Program-made: the position numbers and the translations under genes | NCBI RefSeq assembly: GCF_001612885.1 | Contig: NZ_BDBH01000004.1 | Coordinates: 806,001-870,000, forward strand | Origin: Nocardia harenae NBRC 108248 | Lineage (GTDB): Bacteria; Actinomycetota; Actinomycetes; Mycobacteriales; Mycobacteriaceae | Length of the DNA stretch: 64,000 bases | Reading direction: 5' to 3' | Notes under the pieces: generated by a model | What the model saw: the letters and a program-made list of their open reading frames with translations, nothing else | Told to the model about the DNA's origin: nothing | Databases searched by the model: none | In this document: piece by piece, positions 33,533 through 43,908 of the stretch | How the letters are laid out: each line of letters starts with the position of its first letter | Numbering within the stretch: the first letter of the stretch is position 1

Positions 33533-34876
33533 TCAGGACTGGTGCGGGGAGTCGAAGGTGCAGACCCGGCCGCCGAGCAGGAGCTGGGTGCCCGGCGCGA
33601 GCGTCATGGGGTGGCCGGGGACCGCGCGGGTCCACTCGTGGCGCCCGGCGGCGCGCAGGTGGGTGCCGTTGGTGGAGCCGCCGTCGACCACGGTGACGTC
33701 CCAGTCCACGAGCCGGATCTCGGCGTGCGCCCGGGACATGCCGCCGGAGGGGTCGGCGATCCGGATGGGCCGTGCGCCGCGCGCCACGGCCTCGTGGTGC
33801 TCGGGTTCGCGGCCGAGCACCAGGTCGCCGTCGAGCACCAGGGTCTGGCCGTCGTCGAGCAGCAGGATGCCGAGCGGGGGGCGCAGGCCGTCGGTGAGGG
33901 TGCGGCCGGGGTGGTGCATGGAGAGGCCGCACACCGCGCAGTAGGAGACCCGGGGATCGTTGAGGTGGCGGCGCGGGCACGGGAAGCCCTGCACCACGAC
34001 GCCGCCGATCCGGTCGGCGGTCGGCGCGGGAGGAGCGGGGTTGCGCACCGCGTCGGCGGCGCTCGGGACGACGGTGTCCTCCAGGTCGGCGGCGATCACG
34101 GGGCGCGGGGCGGTGGTGCGGCGGGGGTCACGGGGTGGCTCCGGGCGCCCGTCCGGGGCATTCGCGGGTTCCCGGTCCGTGCCGGTACCGCGCGCCGGCG
34201 CGGCGGCTTCCGCTGACAGCAGTGCGCCCGCGCCGGTGTCACGCGGCGGGGCGGCGACGTCGAGGGCGCGCCGCTTGTCCAGCACCACACCGGTGCGGTG
34301 CCGCGTCTCGCTGGGCCGGAGCAGCGCGGGGCCGTGCCCGTCGCCGTCGGTCCACAGCACCGCGGCGGCCCCGGGGACGGTGCCGCCGCTCAGCCCGAAC
34401 ACTCCGCGCACCGGCAGGTTCTCGACCTCCCGCTCGGGCCCGTCGACGTAGAGCCCGATGCCGACCGCAGGCACCGGGGTGATCAGCCGGTCGACGGTGA
34501 ACCCGGCATCGCGGCCGCGCAGGATCTCGGTGTGCCGCTCGGCGTCGAGCACCGCGCGCACCCCGCCGTGCAGGAATACCGCGACCCCGGCGCCGACCGG
34601 GGTGAGCACCCCGAACTCGACGCTCTCCTCGTCGGCGAGGCCCATGAGCCAGGTGGTGGCGAGCCGCGCGAAGGCGCGGCCGGGATTCTCCGGATCCTCG
34701 GCGGCCGCGGCGGTGACCAGCTCCAGCACGGCGTTCGTGTGCCGCCAGGCCCGGGAGATCGCGGTCACCGGCGTCTCCGCGCGGTGCGCGACCACCGCGA
34801 CCACGCCGTCCGCGACGGCCACGATGTGCCGCCCCGGCACCACCTCCACCTGCGCGGTTCCCGGGAGGCCCCGCAT
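33533..34876 (-). CDS. FHA-domain protein with zinc-knuckle-like motif
   Basis: A 447-residue protein. The first 190 residues resemble a regulatory domain (VEVVPGRHIVAVADGVVAVV), possibly a degenerate phosphatase fold. A disordered Pro/Ala/Thr-rich stretch follows to about 310. A Cys/His cluster comes next (CPRRHLNDPRVSYCAVCGLSMHH), then a C-terminal FHA domain with LVLGREPEHH, MSRAHAEIRL and GGSTNGTHL. The FHA domain should bind phosphothreonine peptides, implying a place in Ser/Thr kinase signalling. The ATG at 34876 is preceded by GAGGGGG. It is divergent from the receiver-like gene. Confidence 0.75.
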   Translation of the reverse strand: MRGLPGTAQVEVVPGRHIVAVADGVVAVVAHRAETPVTAISRAWRHTNAVLELVTAAAAEDPENPGRAFARLATTWLMGLADEESVEFGVLTPVGAGVAVFLHGGVRAVLDAERHTEILRGRDAGFTVDRLITPVPAVGIGLYVDGPEREVENLPVRGVFGLSGGTVPGAAAVLWTDGDGHGPALLRPSETRHRTGVVLDKRRALDVAAPPRDTGAGALLSAEAAAPARGTGTDREPANAPDGRPEPPRDPRRTTAPRPVIAADLEDTVVPSAADAVRNPAPPAPTADRIGGVVVQGFPCPRRHLNDPRVSYCAVCGLSMHHPGRTLTDGLRPPLGILLLDDGQTLVLDGDLVLGREPEHHEAVARGARPIRIADPSGGMSRAHAEIRLVDWDVTVVDGGSTNGTHLRAAGRHEWTRAVPGHPMTLAPGTQLLLGGRVCTFDSPHQS

Positions 34877-35010
34877 GCGCGCCCCCTCGCCGACGACGGT
34901 CCGGCGGTGCCGGAGCTGTTCTGGGGCAAATGCTAGAGCACCGGCGGGGTTCGCACCCGGCGCGCTGGGCGATCCGGGCGAACCTGCCACGCGCCCGGGG
35001 TCCGCGGACG

Positions 35011-35016
35011 TACCAT
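35011..35016 (+). promoter_or_regulatory. Probable -10 element, leaderless
   Basis: TACCAT ends 6 nt before the GTG at 35023 of the receiver-like gene. Confidence 0.35.
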
Positions 35017-35022
35017 TCCGGC

Positions 35023-35427
35023 GTGGTCGATACCGCTCGCCCGCTTCGGGTCCTGGTCTACAGCAACGATGCCGACACCCGGCAACAGGTGATCACGGCT
35101 GTCGGGCGGCGGCCCTCCGGCGAGCTACCCGAGTTCGAGTATCTCGAGGTCGCCACCGGGCCCGTCGTGCTCGAGCGGGTCGATGCCGGTGCGGTGGATC
35201 TGGCCATTCTCGACGGTGAATCGGCGCCGACCGGGGGGCTCGGGCTGGCCAAGCAGCTCAAGGACGAGGTCGCGGAGTGCCCGCCGGTGCTCGTGCTCAC
35301 CGGGCGGGCGGACGATGCGTGGCTGGCGACGTGGTCGCGGGCCGAGGCGGCGGTGCCGCATCCCATCGATGCGTTCCGGTTGGTCGATGCCATCGTCGCG
35401 GTGCTGCGGGGGCGCAACGCCGCGTGA
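35023..35427 (+). CDS. Stand-alone response-regulator receiver protein
   Basis: A 134-residue receiver-domain-like protein without an output domain, resembling mycobacterial Rv3143, which also lies just before the nuo operon. The fold is seen as PLRVLVYSNDADTRQQV, the putative phospho-acceptor region VDLAILDGESAPTGGLGLA, the VLVLTGRADD strand, and a closing helix. The Lys expected before the last strand is not obvious (AAVPHPIDAF), so it may not be classically phosphorylated. Its constant position suggests a link to complex I, which is unproven. About 495 nt separate it from nuoA. Confidence 0.7.
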   Translation: MVDTARPLRVLVYSNDADTRQQVITAVGRRPSGELPEFEYLEVATGPVVLERVDAGAVDLAILDGESAPTGGLGLAKQLKDEVAECPPVLVLTGRADDAWLATWSRAEAAVPHPIDAFRLVDAIVAVLRGRNAA

Positions 35428-35777
35428 CGCGTGCGGCGCGCTCGACGTAATCGTCCGGTACCGAGTCCGGTCGCGCCGCCGCCCGGGTCACCTGATTCGC
35501 GCCCGTGACGAGGTGGCGCGCGTCCACCGGGTCCGCCCGCGCCGCAGCGCGCGAGGTCGTGCGCCAGCGAACGCCTAGCGATCCATTCATGCGTGATCGA
35601 CATGACTCCGTCGCCGTGGGCGATGACCGGCGGACCCGCCGTATCCGTCGATGACGATCACGCCCCCACCTTGCGGAGCACGAAACATTACCCCCGGACT
35701 GCTCATGAATCGCAGTCCCGAATTCGATCAAACCGCACCCCGCGAACCGGACCCGGCACCGCACCCCGGTTGTACTC

Positions 35778-35793
35778 TGTGCCCTAGCTCACA
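35778..35793. promoter_or_regulatory. CRP/GlxR-like palindrome upstream of nuoA
   Basis: TGTGCCCTAGCTCACA differs at one position from the TGTGA-N6-TCACA consensus of actinobacterial CRP/GlxR proteins. With one flanking base on each side (CTGTG...CACAG) the palindrome extends to 18 bp. It lies 130-145 nt before the nuoA GTG, in a 495-nt gene-free region that otherwise shows nothing clear. Confidence 0.5.
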
Positions 35794-35922
35794 GAGACGT
35801 GGTGCCCCGCATAGCGGGCGAGCCCGGCAGCCCCCGGACCCGGCCCCTCGGGTTGGCGCGCCCCCGAGCCGCCGGGCGGTTCACCCCGCCGACCCCAGCT
35901 CTCGAGGAGGGGAAGTGCCGTC

Positions 35923-36303
35923 GTGAACACCGAATTGCCCGCCCTGATTCTCGGCGGCCTCGCCGCAGGCTTCGCCGTCTTCTCCATCGCGCTCGCCGCC
36001 GTGATCGGCCCCAAGCGCTACAACCGGGCCAAGCTGGAGCCGTACGAGTGCGGGATCGAGCCGACCCCGCACGCCGTCGGCGGCGGCCCGGGAAACGCGG
36101 CGGGGCAGCGGTTTCCGGTGAAGTACTACCTGACCGCCATGCTCTTCATCATTTTCGACATCGAGATCGTCTTCCTCTACCCGTGGGCGGTGCACTTCGA
36201 CGCGCTCGGGGTGTTCGGGCTCGCGGCGATGGCGCTGTTCGTGCTGAACGTCTCGGTGGCCTACGCCTACGAATGGCGCCGCGGCGGGCTCAGCTGGGAC
36301 TGA
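35923..36303 (+). CDS. nuoA: NADH-quinone oxidoreductase subunit A
   Basis: A 126-residue membrane subunit of complex I. It has three hydrophobic helices (about 8-30, 66-86 and 95-115) and the conserved YECGIEP loop and [26 protein letters not shown] segment. It helps form the quinone cavity at the joint of the two arms. It is the first gene of the nuo operon, starting with GTG. AGGAGGGG precedes the start. A 29-nt gap follows before nuoB. Confidence 0.95.
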   Translation: MNTELPALILGGLAAGFAVFSIALAAVIGPKRYNRAKLEPYECGIEPTPHAVGGGPGNAAGQRFPVKYYLTAMLFIIFDIEIVFLYPWAVHFDALGVFGLAAMALFVLNVSVAYAYEWRRGGLSWD

Positions 36304-36332
36304 GCGGCGCACCCGACAACCGAGGACACACC

Positions 36333-36887
36333 ATGGGTCTGGAAGAGAAACTGCCGAGCGGGTTCCTGCTGAGCACCGTCGAGGATCTGGCCGGGTACAT
36401 GCGCAAGGGGTCGCTGTGGCCTGCCACCTTCGGGCTGGCCTGCTGCGCGATCGAGATGATGGCGACCGGCGGCGGCCGCTTCGATATCGCCCGGTTCGGG
36501 ATGGAGGCGTTCCGCGCATCGCCGCGGCAGGCGGATCTGATGATCGTCGCCGGGCGGGTGAGCCAGAAGATGGCGCCGGTACTGCGCCAGGTCTACGACC
36601 AGATGACCGAGCCGAAATGGGTACTGGCCATGGGGGTCTGCGCCTCCTCCGGCGGCATGTTCAACAACTACGCCATCGTGCAGGGCGTGGACCACGTGGT
36701 CCCGGTCGACATCTACCTGCCCGGCTGCCCGCCGCGCCCGGAGATGCTGCTCAACGCGATCCTCGCGCTGCACGCCAAGATCCAGGAGACGCCGCTCGGG
36801 GTGAACCGCGAGGCAGCGATCGCGGCCGCCGAGGCGGCCGCGCTGGCCTCGACGCCGACCATCCGGATGGAGGGGTTGCTGCGATGA
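36333..36887 (+). CDS. nuoB: NADH-quinone oxidoreductase subunit B
   Basis: A 184-residue peripheral subunit that holds iron-sulfur cluster N2, the last electron carrier before quinone. The ligands are the tandem cysteines in [13 protein letters not shown] and the cysteines in [13 protein letters not shown] and LPGCPPRPE. It binds NuoD and the membrane arm. Its stop overlaps the nuoC ATG by 4 nt. Confidence 0.95.
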   Translation: MGLEEKLPSGFLLSTVEDLAGYMRKGSLWPATFGLACCAIEMMATGGGRFDIARFGMEAFRASPRQADLMIVAGRVSQKMAPVLRQVYDQMTEPKWVLAMGVCASSGGMFNNYAIVQGVDHVVPVDIYLPGCPPRPEMLLNAILALHAKIQETPLGVNREAAIAAAEAAALASTPTIRMEGLLR

Positions 36888-37840
36888 ACGCGCCACGCTC
36901 GGAATCGGATTCGGGTGGCCGGGACGACGCCGCACCCGCCAGCGACCGGGTCTCCCCCGGCACCGGGCCGGACGGCCCGGATGCCGCGCACACCGCGGCC
37001 GCACCGGCGGACCGGCCCGCGACACCGGAGGCCGAACCCGCAGAACCGGGCACCGGACCCGCGACATCGGGCACCGGACCCGCCGGCCGCACCCTCACCG
37101 CCGGCGCCACTCCGACGCCCGAGGGCATCGACGCCGCCGCGACCGCGGGCCCCGAGGGCACCATCCCCGAGGACCGGCAGGGCGACCCCGAGGTGATCGG
37201 CGTGCGGCACGGCATGTTCGGCGTCCACGGCACCGGCGACACCTCCGGCTACGGCGGGCTGGTCCGCCCGGTGAGCCTGCCCGGCGGCACCGGCGGCCCG
37301 TTCGGCGGCTGGTTCGACGGCGCCATCGCGACGCTGCGCGCCGCGCTCGGCCCGGTCGCCCTGGAGCAGGCGCTGGAGAAGGTGATCGTCTTCCGCGGCG
37401 AGCTCACCCTGCACGTGCACCGCGAGCACCTGCCGCTGGTGGCACTGGCACTGCGCGACGACGAGGGGCTGCGCTTCGAGCTCTGCCTCGGCGTGAACGG
37501 CGTGCACTACCCGGAAGACGAGGGCCGCGAGCTGCACGCGGTCTACCAGCTGTCCTCGATCACGCACGGCTACCGGCTGCGCGTGGAGGTCTCGGCGCCG
37601 GACGCCGACCCGCACATCCCGTCGCTGTTCGAGGTCTACCCGACCACCGACTGGCACGAGCGGGAGACCTACGACTTCTTCGGCATCGTCTTCGACGGGC
37701 ACCCCTCGCTGACCCGCATCACCATGCCGGACGACTGGCGGGGCCACCCGCAGCGCAAGGACTACCCGCTCGGCGGGATCCCGGTCGAGTACAAGGGCGC
37801 GCGCATCCCGCCGCCCGACCAGCGGAGGGCCTACAGCTGA
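36884..37840 (+). CDS. nuoC: NADH-quinone oxidoreductase subunit C with long N-terminal extension
   Basis: A 318-residue peripheral subunit. The conserved part starts near residue 103 ([21 protein letters not shown]) and ends with the 30-kDa signature [18 protein letters not shown] and [15 protein letters not shown]. The first 100 residues are a Pro/Ala/Gly-rich, apparently disordered extension, roughly 80 residues longer than in the mycobacterial subunit as far as I recall. The extension's codon use and frame look normal. It overlaps nuoB by 4 nt and nuoD by 1 nt. Confidence 0.93.
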   Translation: MNAPRSESDSGGRDDAAPASDRVSPGTGPDGPDAAHTAAAPADRPATPEAEPAEPGTGPATSGTGPAGRTLTAGATPTPEGIDAAATAGPEGTIPEDRQGDPEVIGVRHGMFGVHGTGDTSGYGGLVRPVSLPGGTGGPFGGWFDGAIATLRAALGPVALEQALEKVIVFRGELTLHVHREHLPLVALALRDDEGLRFELCLGVNGVHYPEDEGRELHAVYQLSSITHGYRLRVEVSAPDADPHIPSLFEVYPTTDWHERETYDFFGIVFDGHPSLTRITMPDDWRGHPQRKDYPLGGIPVEYKGARIPPPDQRRAYS

Positions 37841-39177
37841 TGAACCACACCGATACCGAGAACCGCCCCAAGCACGCCAGGTCCGAGGCCGAGCCACCGA
37901 TGGTGACGCTCGCCGGGCAGGACTGGGATCAGGTCGGCGCCGTGCTGGAGAGCGTCGCCGAGGAACGCATCGTGGTGAACATGGGGCCGCAGCACCCCTC
38001 CACGCACGGCGTGCTGCGACTGATCCTGGAGATCGAGGGCGAGACCGTGGTCGAGGCGCGCTGCGGCATCGGCTACCTGCACACCGGGATCGAGAAGAAC
38101 CTGGAGTTCCGCACCTGGACCCAGGGCGTCACCTTCGTGACCCGGATGGACTACCTCTCGCCGTTCTTCAACGAGACCGCCTACTGCCTCGGCGTGGAGC
38201 GGCTGCTCGACATCACCGAGGCGATCCCGGAGCGCGCCACCGTGGTCCGGGTGCTGCTCATGGAGCTGAACCGGATCTCCTCGCACCTGGTGGCGCTGGC
38301 CACCGGCGGCATGGAGCTGGGCGCGCTCACCGCCATGCTCTTCGGTTTCCGGGAGCGCGAGCTCATCCTCGACGTCTTCGAGACGGTCACCGGGCTGCGG
38401 ATGAACCACGCCTACATCCGCCCCGGCGGGCTGGCCCAGGACTTCCCGGACGAGGCCGCCACCTTGGTGCGCGACCTGCTCACGCTGCTGCCGAAGCGGC
38501 TGCGCGAGATGGAGCTGCTGCTCAGCAGCAACCCGATCTGGAAGGCGCGCACCAAGGGCGTCGGGTACCTGGACCTCACCGGCTGCATGGCGCTCGGCAT
38601 CACCGGGCCGGTGCTGCGCTCGGCCGGGCTGCCGCACGACCTGCGCCGCGCGCACCCCTACTGCGGGTACGAGAGCTATGAATTCGACATCCCGACCGCG
38701 GCGGGCTGCGACTGCTACGGCCGCTACCTGATCCGGGTCGCGGAGATGAAGGAGTCGCTCAAGATCGTCGAGCAGTGCCTGGACCGGCTGCGGCCGGGCC
38801 CGGTCATGGTGGACGACCGGAAGATCGCCTGGCCCGCCGATCTCGCGGTCGGGCCGGACGGGCTCGGCAACTCGCCCGCGCACATCGGCAAGATCATGGG
38901 GTCGTCGATGGAGGGGCTGATCCACCACTTCAAGCTGGTCACCGAGGGGATCCGGGTGCCCGCCGGGCAGGTGTACTCGGCGGTGGAGTCGCCGCGCGGG
39001 GAGCTCGGGGTGCACATGGTCTCCGACGGCGGGACGCGGCCCTACCGGGTGCACTACCGCGACCCCTCGTTCACGAATCTGCAGGCGGTGGCGGCGATGT
39101 GCGAGGGCGGGCTGGTGGCCGACGTGATCGCCGCGGTCGCCAGCATCGACCCGGTGATGGGCGGGGTGGACCGATGA
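37840..39177 (+). CDS. nuoD: NADH-quinone oxidoreductase subunit D
   Basis: A 445-residue 49-kDa-type subunit that forms the quinone-binding pocket with NuoB. Conserved segments are [54 protein letters not shown] and, at the end, the [15 protein letters not shown] region with DPVMGGVDR. The residues match those of other actinobacterial NuoD proteins. The start shares one base with the nuoC stop, and its stop overlaps nuoE by 4 nt. Confidence 0.95.
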   Translation: MNHTDTENRPKHARSEAEPPMVTLAGQDWDQVGAVLESVAEERIVVNMGPQHPSTHGVLRLILEIEGETVVEARCGIGYLHTGIEKNLEFRTWTQGVTFVTRMDYLSPFFNETAYCLGVERLLDITEAIPERATVVRVLLMELNRISSHLVALATGGMELGALTAMLFGFRERELILDVFETVTGLRMNHAYIRPGGLAQDFPDEAATLVRDLLTLLPKRLREMELLLSSNPIWKARTKGVGYLDLTGCMALGITGPVLRSAGLPHDLRRAHPYCGYESYEFDIPTAAGCDCYGRYLIRVAEMKESLKIVEQCLDRLRPGPVMVDDRKIAWPADLAVGPDGLGNSPAHIGKIMGSSMEGLIHHFKLVTEGIRVPAGQVYSAVESPRGELGVHMVSDGGTRPYRVHYRDPSFTNLQAVAAMCEGGLVADVIAAVASIDPVMGGVDR

Positions 39178-39893
39178 CCGAGATCCTGCTGCGGCTCTCC
39201 ACCCGCCCCGGCCCGTACCCGGACGCGGTGCGCGAGCGGCTGTCCCGCGATGCCGAGGTGATCATCGCCCGGTACCCGCAGCCCCGCTCGGCGCTGCTGC
39301 CGCTGCTGCACCTGGTGCAGGCCGAGGAGGGGTTCGTCTCGGCCACCGGCATCGACTTCTGCGCGCAGCTGCTCGGGCTGACCGCGGCCGAGGTGACCGC
39401 GGTCGCGACCTTCTACTCCATGTACCGCCGCACGCCGACCGGGGATTACCACGTCGGGGTGTGCACCAATACGCTCTGCGCGGTGCTGGGCGGGGACGCC
39501 ATCCTGGCCCGGCTGCGCGAGCACCTCGGGATCGAGCACGGGCAGACCACCGACGACGGCGCCGTCACCCTCGAGCACATCGAGTGCAATGCGGCCTGCG
39601 ACTACGCGCCGGTGGTCATGGTGAACTGGGAATTCTTCGACAACCAGACGCCGGATTCGGCGCAGGCGCTGGTGGACGCGTTACGCGCAGGCGACCAGGT
39701 GGTACCGACCCGCGGCGCCCCGCTCTGCCGCTTCCGTGACACCGCGCGCATCCTCGCCGGGTTCCCGGACGAGCGCCCCGGCGCGCTGGACGGCATGGCG
39801 GGCGAGCCGACCCTGGCGGGGTTGCAGGTCGCGCGCGAGCAGGGGCAGGCCGCACCCGAGCCGCCCGCTCCCGGCGCGGAGGCCGACCGGTGA
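39174..39893 (+). CDS. nuoE: NADH-quinone oxidoreductase subunit E
   Basis: A 239-residue thioredoxin-like subunit carrying the 2Fe-2S cluster N1a. Ligands are the cysteines in [11 protein letters not shown] and in [10 protein letters not shown]. The N-terminal helical part ([14 protein letters not shown], then ATFYSMYR) is standard, and the last 30 residues are an Ala/Pro-rich tail. Its TGA is overlapped by a GTG that opens a 25-codon mini-ORF leading to nuoF. Confidence 0.93.
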   Translation: MTEILLRLSTRPGPYPDAVRERLSRDAEVIIARYPQPRSALLPLLHLVQAEEGFVSATGIDFCAQLLGLTAAEVTAVATFYSMYRRTPTGDYHVGVCTNTLCAVLGGDAILARLREHLGIEHGQTTDDGAVTLEHIECNAACDYAPVVMVNWEFFDNQTPDSAQALVDALRAGDQVVPTRGAPLCRFRDTARILAGFPDERPGALDGMAGEPTLAGLQVAREQGQAAPEPPAPGAEADR

Positions 39894-39967
39894 CCGCCCG
39901 GCCGCCCGCCGCCCGCCGCACGCCCGCCCCGCGCCACCCCGCCGCCATCGAGGAGTGTCCGGCATGA
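39890..39967 (+). CDS. Possible translational-relay mini-ORF between nuoE and nuoF
   Basis: A 25-codon frame. Its GTG overlaps the nuoE TGA (GTGA), and its TGA overlaps the nuoF ATG (ATGA). The peptide is Pro/Arg/Ala-rich with a single Cys near the end. GAGGAG inside its 3' end would serve nuoF. It may exist only to keep ribosomes moving across a gap that would otherwise break coupling. The peptide itself may have no function. Confidence 0.4.
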   Translation: MTARPPAARRTPAPRHPAAIEECPA

Positions 39968-41313
39968 CCGCACTGACACCGGTGCTGAGCCGGTACTGGG
40001 ACTCCCCTCGCTCCTGGACCCTGGACACCTACCACGAGCACGGCGGCTACGACGCGCTGCGCACCGCGCTCGCCATGACCCCGGACGCGGTCATCCAGCT
40101 GGTCAAGGACTCCGGCCTGCGCGGCCGCGGCGGCGCGGGCTTCCCGACCGGAACCAAGTGGAGCTTCATCCCGCAGGACCCCGGCCCCGACGGCACCGTG
40201 CCCCCGCACTACCTGGTGGTGAACGCCGACGAGTCGGAGCCGGGCACCTGCAAGGACATCCCGCTCATGATGGCGACCCCGCACGCCCTGATCGAGGGCG
40301 CGATCATCGCCGCCTACGCCATCCGCGCGAGCCACGCCTTCATCTACGTGCGCGGCGAGGTGGTCCCGGTGCTGCGCCGCCTGCAGGCCGCGGCCGCGCA
40401 GGCGTACGCCGCCGGCTACCTGGGCCGGAACATCCTCGGCTCGGGCTTCGACCTGGAGCTGATCGTGCACGCGGGCGCAGGCGCCTACATCTGCGGCGAG
40501 GAGACCGCGCTGCTCGACTCGCTGGAGGGCAGGCGCGGCCAGCCCCGGCTGCGCCCGCCGTTCCCCGCGGTCGCCGGGCTCTACGCGCGCCCGACGGTGG
40601 TCAACAATGTGGAATCGATCGCGAGCGTGCCACCGATCGTCGGCAACGGCATCGACTGGTTCCGCTCGATGGGCAGCGAGAAGTCGCCCGGTTTCACGCT
40701 GTACTCGCTCTCCGGGCACGTCGCACGCCCCGGCCAGTACGAGGCGCCGCTCGGCATCACCCTGCGGGAGCTGCTCGGCTACGCGGGCGGGGTGCGGGCC
40801 GGGCACCGGGTGAAGTTCTGGACCCCGGGCGGCTCGTCCACCCCGCTGCTCACCGACGACCACCTCGACGTCCCGCTGGACTACGAGAACGTCGCCGCCG
40901 CCGGCTCCATGCTCGGCACCAAGGCGCTGCAGATCTTCGACGAGACCACCTGCGTGGTGCGCGCGGTGCTGCGCTGGACCGAGTTCTACGCGCACGAATC
41001 CTGCGGCAAGTGCACGCCCTGTCGCGAGGGCACGTACTGGCTGGTCCAGCTGCTGCGGCGGCTGGAGGCAGGCGAGGGCACCGACACCGACCCGGACACC
41101 CTGCTCGATCTCTGCGACAGCATCAACGGCAAGTCGTTCTGCGCGCTCGGCGACGGCGCGGCGAGCCCGATCCTGTCCTCGCTGAAGTACTTCCGCGACG
41201 AATACCTGGAGCACCTGCGCCGCGGCGCCTGCCCGTTCGACCCGGCCGCGGGCACGGCCTGGGCGGACGGCGGCTGGCAGAAGGCGGGCGCGGACCCGGA
41301 GGAGACACCATGA
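39964..41313 (+). CDS. nuoF: NADH-quinone oxidoreductase subunit F
   Basis: A 449-residue subunit that binds FMN and NADH and carries the 4Fe-4S cluster N3. The flavin/nucleotide motifs are [15 protein letters not shown] and [13 protein letters not shown]. The cluster ligands are in [12 protein letters not shown] plus a later Cys in SFCALGDGA. It accepts electrons from NADH at the tip of the matrix arm. The ATG at 39964 is preceded by GAGGAG. Its stop overlaps the nuoG ATG by 4 nt. Confidence 0.95.
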   Translation: MTALTPVLSRYWDSPRSWTLDTYHEHGGYDALRTALAMTPDAVIQLVKDSGLRGRGGAGFPTGTKWSFIPQDPGPDGTVPPHYLVVNADESEPGTCKDIPLMMATPHALIEGAIIAAYAIRASHAFIYVRGEVVPVLRRLQAAAAQAYAAGYLGRNILGSGFDLELIVHAGAGAYICGEETALLDSLEGRRGQPRLRPPFPAVAGLYARPTVVNNVESIASVPPIVGNGIDWFRSMGSEKSPGFTLYSLSGHVARPGQYEAPLGITLRELLGYAGGVRAGHRVKFWTPGGSSTPLLTDDHLDVPLDYENVAAAGSMLGTKALQIFDETTCVVRAVLRWTEFYAHESCGKCTPCREGTYWLVQLLRRLEAGEGTDTDPDTLLDLCDSINGKSFCALGDGAASPILSSLKYFRDEYLEHLRRGACPFDPAAGTAWADGGWQKAGADPEETP

Positions 41314-43748
41314 CCGCCACCGTCCCCGGCACCGGCCGGGAGCAGGCCGTCACCGACCTGGTGACGCTCACCATCGACGACACCGAGATCAGCGTGCCGA
41401 AGGGAACCCTGCTGATCCGCGCCGCGGAGCTGGTCGGCATCCAGATCCCGCGCTTCTGCGACCACCCGCTGCTCGACCCGGTCGGCGCCTGCCGCCAGTG
41501 CCTGGTGGAGGTGGAGGGCCAGCGCAAACCGGTGGCGTCCTGCACGGTCGCCGTCACCGACGGCATGGTGGTGCGCACCCAGCTCACCTCGGCGGCGGCG
41601 AACCGCGCCCAGGAGGGCGTGATGGAGCTGCTGCTCATCAACCACCCCCTGGACTGCCCGGTCTGCGACAAGGGCGGCGAATGCCCGCTGCAGAACCAGG
41701 CCATGTCCTCGGGGCGCGCCGAATCCCGCTTCGACGGGGTGAAGCGCACCTACCCCAAGCCGATCCCGCTCTCCACCGCCGTGCTGCTGGACCGGGAGCG
41801 CTGCGTGCTGTGCGCGCGCTGCACCCGCTTCTCCCAGCAGGTGGCGGGCGATCCGTTCATCGAGCTCATGGACCGCGGCGCGCTGCAGCAGGTCGGCACC
41901 GCCGAGGCCGAGCCGCTGGACTCCTACTTCTCGGGCAACACCGTGCAGATCTGCCCGGTCGGCGCGCTCACCGGCACCGCCTACCGGTTCCGGGCGCGCC
42001 CGTTCGACCTGGTCTCCAGCCCGAGCGTGTGCGAGCACTGCGCCTCGGGCTGCGCGCAGCGCACCGACCACCGGCGCGGCAAGGTGCTGCGCCGCCTGGC
42101 CGGGGACGACCCGCAGGTCAACGAGGAGTGGAACTGCGACAAGGGCCGCTGGGCCTTCGCCTACGCCACCGAGCGCGACCGGATCACCACCCCGCTGGTG
42201 CGCGGCGCCGACGGCGACCTGGCCCCCGCCTCCTGGTCGGAGGCGCTGGCCATCGCCGCGACCGGGCTGAGCGAGGCGCGCGGCGCGGCCGGGGTGCTGG
42301 TCGGCGGCAGGGCCACCGAGGAGGACGCCTACGCCTACGCCAAGTTCGCGCGGGTCGCGCTCGGCTGCAACGACATCGACTTCCGGGCCAGGCCGCACTC
42401 CGCGGAGGAGGCGGAGTTCCTGGCGGCGCTGGTAGCCGGGCGCGGGGCCGGGGTCGACTACGCGGGCCTGGAGCGGGCGCCGATCGTGCTGCTCGCCGGG
42501 TTCGAGCCGGAGGAGGAGTCGCCCATCGTCTACCTGCGGCTGCGCAAGGCCGCGCGCACCGGGAGGCTGCCGGTGTACGCGATCGCGCCGTTCACCTCGC
42601 GCGGGCTGACCCGGATGTCGGGCACGCTGCTGCGCGCCGAGCCGGGCGGCGAGCCCGCGCTGCTGGACGCGCTGCGCACCGACACCGGCGCCGCGGCGCG
42701 GCTGCTGCGCGAGCCGGGCGCGGTGATCCTGGCCGGTGAGCGGCTGGCCGCGATCCCGGGAGCGCTCTCCGCGGTGGCGCGGCTGGCGGCGGAGTCGGGG
42801 GCCGGGCTGGCGTGGGTGCCGCGGCGGGCCGGGGAGCGCGGCGCGGTCGAGGCCGGGGCGCTGCCCGGGCTGCTGCCCGGCGGGCGCCCGGTGGCGGACC
42901 CCGCGGCGCGCGGCCAGGTCGCGGCGGCGTGGGGCGGGGCCGAGCTGCCGGTCTCGGCGGGCCGGGACACCGCCGGAATCCTGGACGCCGCGGGCGAGTT
43001 GCGCGCGCTGCTGCTCGGCGGCGTCGACCTCGACGACCTCCCCGACCCCGGCGCGGCCCGCGCGGCGCTGGCGGCGGCGCCGTTCGTGGTGAGCCTGGAG
43101 CAGCGGCACAGCGCGGTCACCGAGTACGCGGACGTGGTGTTCCCGGTGGCGGCGGTGGCGGAGAAGGCGGGAACCTTCCGGAACTGGGAGGGCAGGGCGC
43201 GGCCGTTCGAGGCGGCGCTCGGCGAGTCGACGGTGCGCCGCACCGCGGCCCCGCTGCCGGACCTGCGGGTGCTGCACGCGCTGGCCGAGGAGATGCGCAC
43301 CCCGATCGGGCTGCGCGATGCCGCCGCGGCGCGCGCGGAGCTGGCCGGGCTCGGCCGCTGGACCGGCGCCCCGGTCCCGCCGCCGGAGCACGACCACCCC
43401 GAGCTGCCGCACCCGGAGCCCGGGTCGGCGATCCTCACCGGCTGGCGGATGCTGCTCGACCGCGGCCGGCTGCAGGACGGGGAGGACGCGCTCGCCGGCT
43501 CGGCGCGGGCCGCGGTGGTGCGGCTCTCCGCCGACACCGCCGCCGAGATCGGCGCCGCGCCGGGCGAACCGGTCACCGTGCGCACCGCCCACGGCGCGAT
43601 CACGCTCCCGCTCGTGGTCGCCGACCTGCCGGATCGCGTGGTGTGGCTGCCCTGGAACTCGCCGGGCAGCACCGTGGGCGCGACGCTCCGTGCTCGCCAG
43701 GGCGACGTGGTCGCGATCGCCGCGGCCGACGGGAGCCGTGATGAGTGA
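41310..43748 (+). CDS. nuoG: NADH-quinone oxidoreductase subunit G
   Basis: An 812-residue iron-sulfur subunit. The N-terminal ferredoxin domain holds one 2Fe-2S cluster ([15 protein letters not shown]), then the His/Cys cluster [17 protein letters not shown], then [10 protein letters not shown] with a later CPVGALT. A further Cys set ([10 protein letters not shown], then WNCDKGRW) indicates the extra N7 site kept in many bacteria. The rest is a molybdopterin-oxidoreductase-like domain with no cofactor role in complex I. The last 8 nt overlap the start of a 55-codon mini-ORF leading to nuoH. Confidence 0.95.
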   Translation: MTATVPGTGREQAVTDLVTLTIDDTEISVPKGTLLIRAAELVGIQIPRFCDHPLLDPVGACRQCLVEVEGQRKPVASCTVAVTDGMVVRTQLTSAAANRAQEGVMELLLINHPLDCPVCDKGGECPLQNQAMSSGRAESRFDGVKRTYPKPIPLSTAVLLDRERCVLCARCTRFSQQVAGDPFIELMDRGALQQVGTAEAEPLDSYFSGNTVQICPVGALTGTAYRFRARPFDLVSSPSVCEHCASGCAQRTDHRRGKVLRRLAGDDPQVNEEWNCDKGRWAFAYATERDRITTPLVRGADGDLAPASWSEALAIAATGLSEARGAAGVLVGGRATEEDAYAYAKFARVALGCNDIDFRARPHSAEEAEFLAALVAGRGAGVDYAGLERAPIVLLAGFEPEEESPIVYLRLRKAARTGRLPVYAIAPFTSRGLTRMSGTLLRAEPGGEPALLDALRTDTGAAARLLREPGAVILAGERLAAIPGALSAVARLAAESGAGLAWVPRRAGERGAVEAGALPGLLPGGRPVADPAARGQVAAAWGGAELPVSAGRDTAGILDAAGELRALLLGGVDLDDLPDPGAARAALAAAPFVVSLEQRHSAVTEYADVVFPVAAVAEKAGTFRNWEGRARPFEAALGESTVRRTAAPLPDLRVLHALAEEMRTPIGLRDAAAARAELAGLGRWTGAPVPPPEHDHPELPHPEPGSAILTGWRMLLDRGRLQDGEDALAGSARAAVVRLSADTAAEIGAAPGEPVTVRTAHGAITLPLVVADLPDRVVWLPWNSPGSTVGATLRARQGDVVAIAAADGSRDE

Positions 43749-43908
43749 GGCGCGCGCGACGGGGACCGGCGCGATCGGCTCGCAGCACCCGGCTCCCGCG
43801 ACGCGGGCCGGTACCGGTGGCGCGGAGCCGGTGGACTCGACGCCGCCGGCCGCGCCCCGGCCCGCCCCGGCGGGGGCACCCCGCCCGACCCGAGGAGTCC
43901 TGCGATGA
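43741..43908 (+). CDS. Possible translational-relay mini-ORF between nuoG and nuoH
   Basis: A 55-codon frame that begins within the nuoG stop region (ATGAGTGA) and whose TGA overlaps the nuoH ATG (ATGA). It fills the whole 156-nt gap. The peptide is rich in Pro, Ala, Gly and Thr, without hydrophobic segments or known domains. CGAGGAG near its end would serve nuoH. It could be a relay, a real small subunit, or a remnant. Confidence 0.4.
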   Translation: MSEARATGTGAIGSQHPAPATRAGTGGAEPVDSTPPAAPRPAPAGAPRPTRGVLR

